Source: Bacillus sp. M6-12
GTDB taxonomy: Bacteria; Bacillota; Bacilli; Bacillales; DSM-1321
Direction: 5' to 3'
DNA length: 64,000 bases
Assembly (NCBI RefSeq): GCF_002860285.1
Contig: NZ_PGVF01000003.1
Span: 1-64,000, forward strand
Numbering within the stretch: the stretch's first letter is position 1; each line of letters starts with the position of its first letter. A program made the translations under genes and the position numbers. The notes under the pieces are model-generated. The model worked only from the letters and a program-made list of their open reading frames with translations. It had not been told where the DNA came from and made no database searches. Shown here in pieces: positions 63,508 to 64,000 of this stretch.

Positions 63508-63726
63508 TCAGAACCCCTTTTTTGAAATAATAGGATTTAATGAAAAAACTTTAACTAAATGTTTCCTGGGAACGATTTGCATATCAATATAATTGAATTC
63601 ATCATAAGTCGCTTGAGCATAGGCTGCAGCAAGCCTAGAAGATTGCGCCTGTACGGTCCCGATAATTCTTAGTGACTCCTCTCTTTTTGTTCTGGCTAAA
63701 ACTTCATAAATTTCTTCCTTCAACAT
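63508..63726 (-). CDS. PaaB-like subunit
   Basis: About 72 residues: YEVLARTKREESLRIIGTVQ, then AAAYAQATYDEFNYIDMQIV and the PRKHLVKV segment. They match the small bridging PaaB subunit of phenylacetyl-CoA epoxidase, which docks between PaaAC pairs. E. coli PaaB has 95 residues, so this one is slightly short. The ATG at 63724-63726 follows AGAGGGTGA; a GTG three codons earlier overlaps the site. It lies 12 bases after the PaaD-like gene. Confidence 0.8.
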   Translation of the reverse strand: MLKEEIYEVLARTKREESLRIIGTVQAQSSRLAAAYAQATYDEFNYIDMQIVPRKHLVKVFSLNPIISKKGF

Positions 63727-63738
63727 ATTATTCACCCT

Positions 63739-64000
63739 CTATACACTAGTATTGAGACTTTGAAAAACTTTTATGGCCTTTTCAGACATATCTTTTGATG
63801 TCCAAGGCTTTGACCAGTCATCTTCAACAACGACAGATTCAATATTCGGTTCTTTCAGCAATCTTTCTTTGATATCATTTTTAATCCAATCCATGCAAGG
63901 ACAGCCGGTCGAAGTAAAGGTACATCTGACTTTAACTGTACCATCTTCTATTTCAACCCCTCTTACTAAACCTAAATCTACTATGCTGACAGGATATTCA
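63739..64000 (-). CDS. PaaD/MIP18-like (DUF59) protein, cut by the right edge
   Basis: Reading leftward from 64000 the frame gives YPVSIVDLGLVRGVEIEDGT, then VRCTFTSTGCPCMDWIKND and ends with KAIKVFQSLNTSV. The (D/E)-P-V-S-I-V-D-L-G-L core and the TGCPC motif are those of the DUF59/MIP18 domain of PaaD, an iron-sulfur maturation factor for the paa oxygenase. The N-terminal part lies beyond the window. The zinc ribbon of normal PaaD is missing from the C-terminus and is encoded separately at 62656-62802. Confidence 0.85.
   Translation of the reverse strand, partial: EYPVSIVDLGLVRGVEIEDGTVKVRCTFTSTGCPCMDWIKNDIKERLLKEPNIESVVVEDDWSKPWTSKDMSEKAIKVFQSLNTSV

Noticed and set aside
1-64000. CRISPR arrays, prophage modules, tRNA genes and toxin-antitoxin pairs.
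   Set aside because: I looked for regularly spaced repeats, phage structural genes, tRNA cloverleaf ends and small overlapping gene pairs and saw none that I could support.

Overview
The window looks like chromosomal DNA of a spore-forming, AT-rich Firmicute of the family Bacillaceae (Bacillus/Cytobacillus/Mesobacillus type). The grounds are a proBA pair behind a proline T-box, a FapR-box-controlled fabF, the sporulation chromosome-anchoring protein RacA, a YjcZ-type tiny protein, two YndM/DUF2512 proteins, a YkvU/SpoVB-type flippase, YkvR (DUF3219), a DUF2515 protein and strong AGGAGG ribosome binding sites throughout. The first 190 bases are the tandem promoters and boxA leader of an rRNA operon that reads leftward out of the window.

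Region 1 (about 1-25,200) is ordinary core genome. It holds an SMP-30/aldose-epimerase pair, proBA, and a methylthioribose kinase plus class II aldolase pair that fits the 'DHAP shunt' for 5-deoxy-pentose salvage. It also holds small Bacillus-specific proteins, a K+ channel, a frameshifted beta-lactamase-fold hydrolase, transporters, racA, a PAS-STAS protein divergent from an orphan sensor kinase, fabF, a SpoVB-like flippase, an Asn-Pro hexapeptide-repeat protein, a circularly permuted NlpC/P60-type hydrolase and a three-repeat lipoprotein.

Region 2 (about 25,190-26,425) is a scar. A tenA (thiaminase II) gene with a stop, a frameshift and a deletion fusion to the C-terminal half of an MFS transporter sits behind the 3' half of a TPP riboswitch. 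The 5' half of that riboswitch is missing exactly where the next gene ends. I read this as the left junction of an acquired catabolic region.

Region 3 (26,425-64,000, continuing past the right edge) is a large, almost entirely leftward catabolic cluster for aromatic or heteroaromatic acids. It contains three gentisate-1,2-dioxygenase-like bicupins, a DinB-fold protein that is a good candidate for a thiol-dependent maleylpyruvate isomerase, and two FAH-family hydrolases. It has three luciferase-like flavin monooxygenases, many transporters (DASS, TRAP, MFS, SSS plus DUF3311, EamA, Liv-type ABC) and an IclR regulator. The small rightward operon (flavin monooxygenase, alpha/beta hydrolase, isochorismatase-type amidohydrolase) follows a leader with competing hairpins and has the gene content of an N-heterocycle ring-opening pathway.

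The right third (50,622-64,000) is one long leftward run: PaaD (partial), PaaB, PaaC, a separate 48-residue PaaD-type zinc ribbon, SDR, enoyl-CoA hydratase, MBL hydrolase, a divergent creatininase, a PaaK-type ligase, an unknown 66-residue protein, an acyl-CoA ligase, a thioesterase and livKHMGF. Together these suggest uptake of aromatic acids, CoA activation, CoA-level oxygenation, thioester release and gentisate-type ring cleavage feeding pyruvate and fumarate. The substrate is not shown by the sequence. A near-identical 15-bp palindrome just downstream of two promoters in the cluster suggests a shared repressor.
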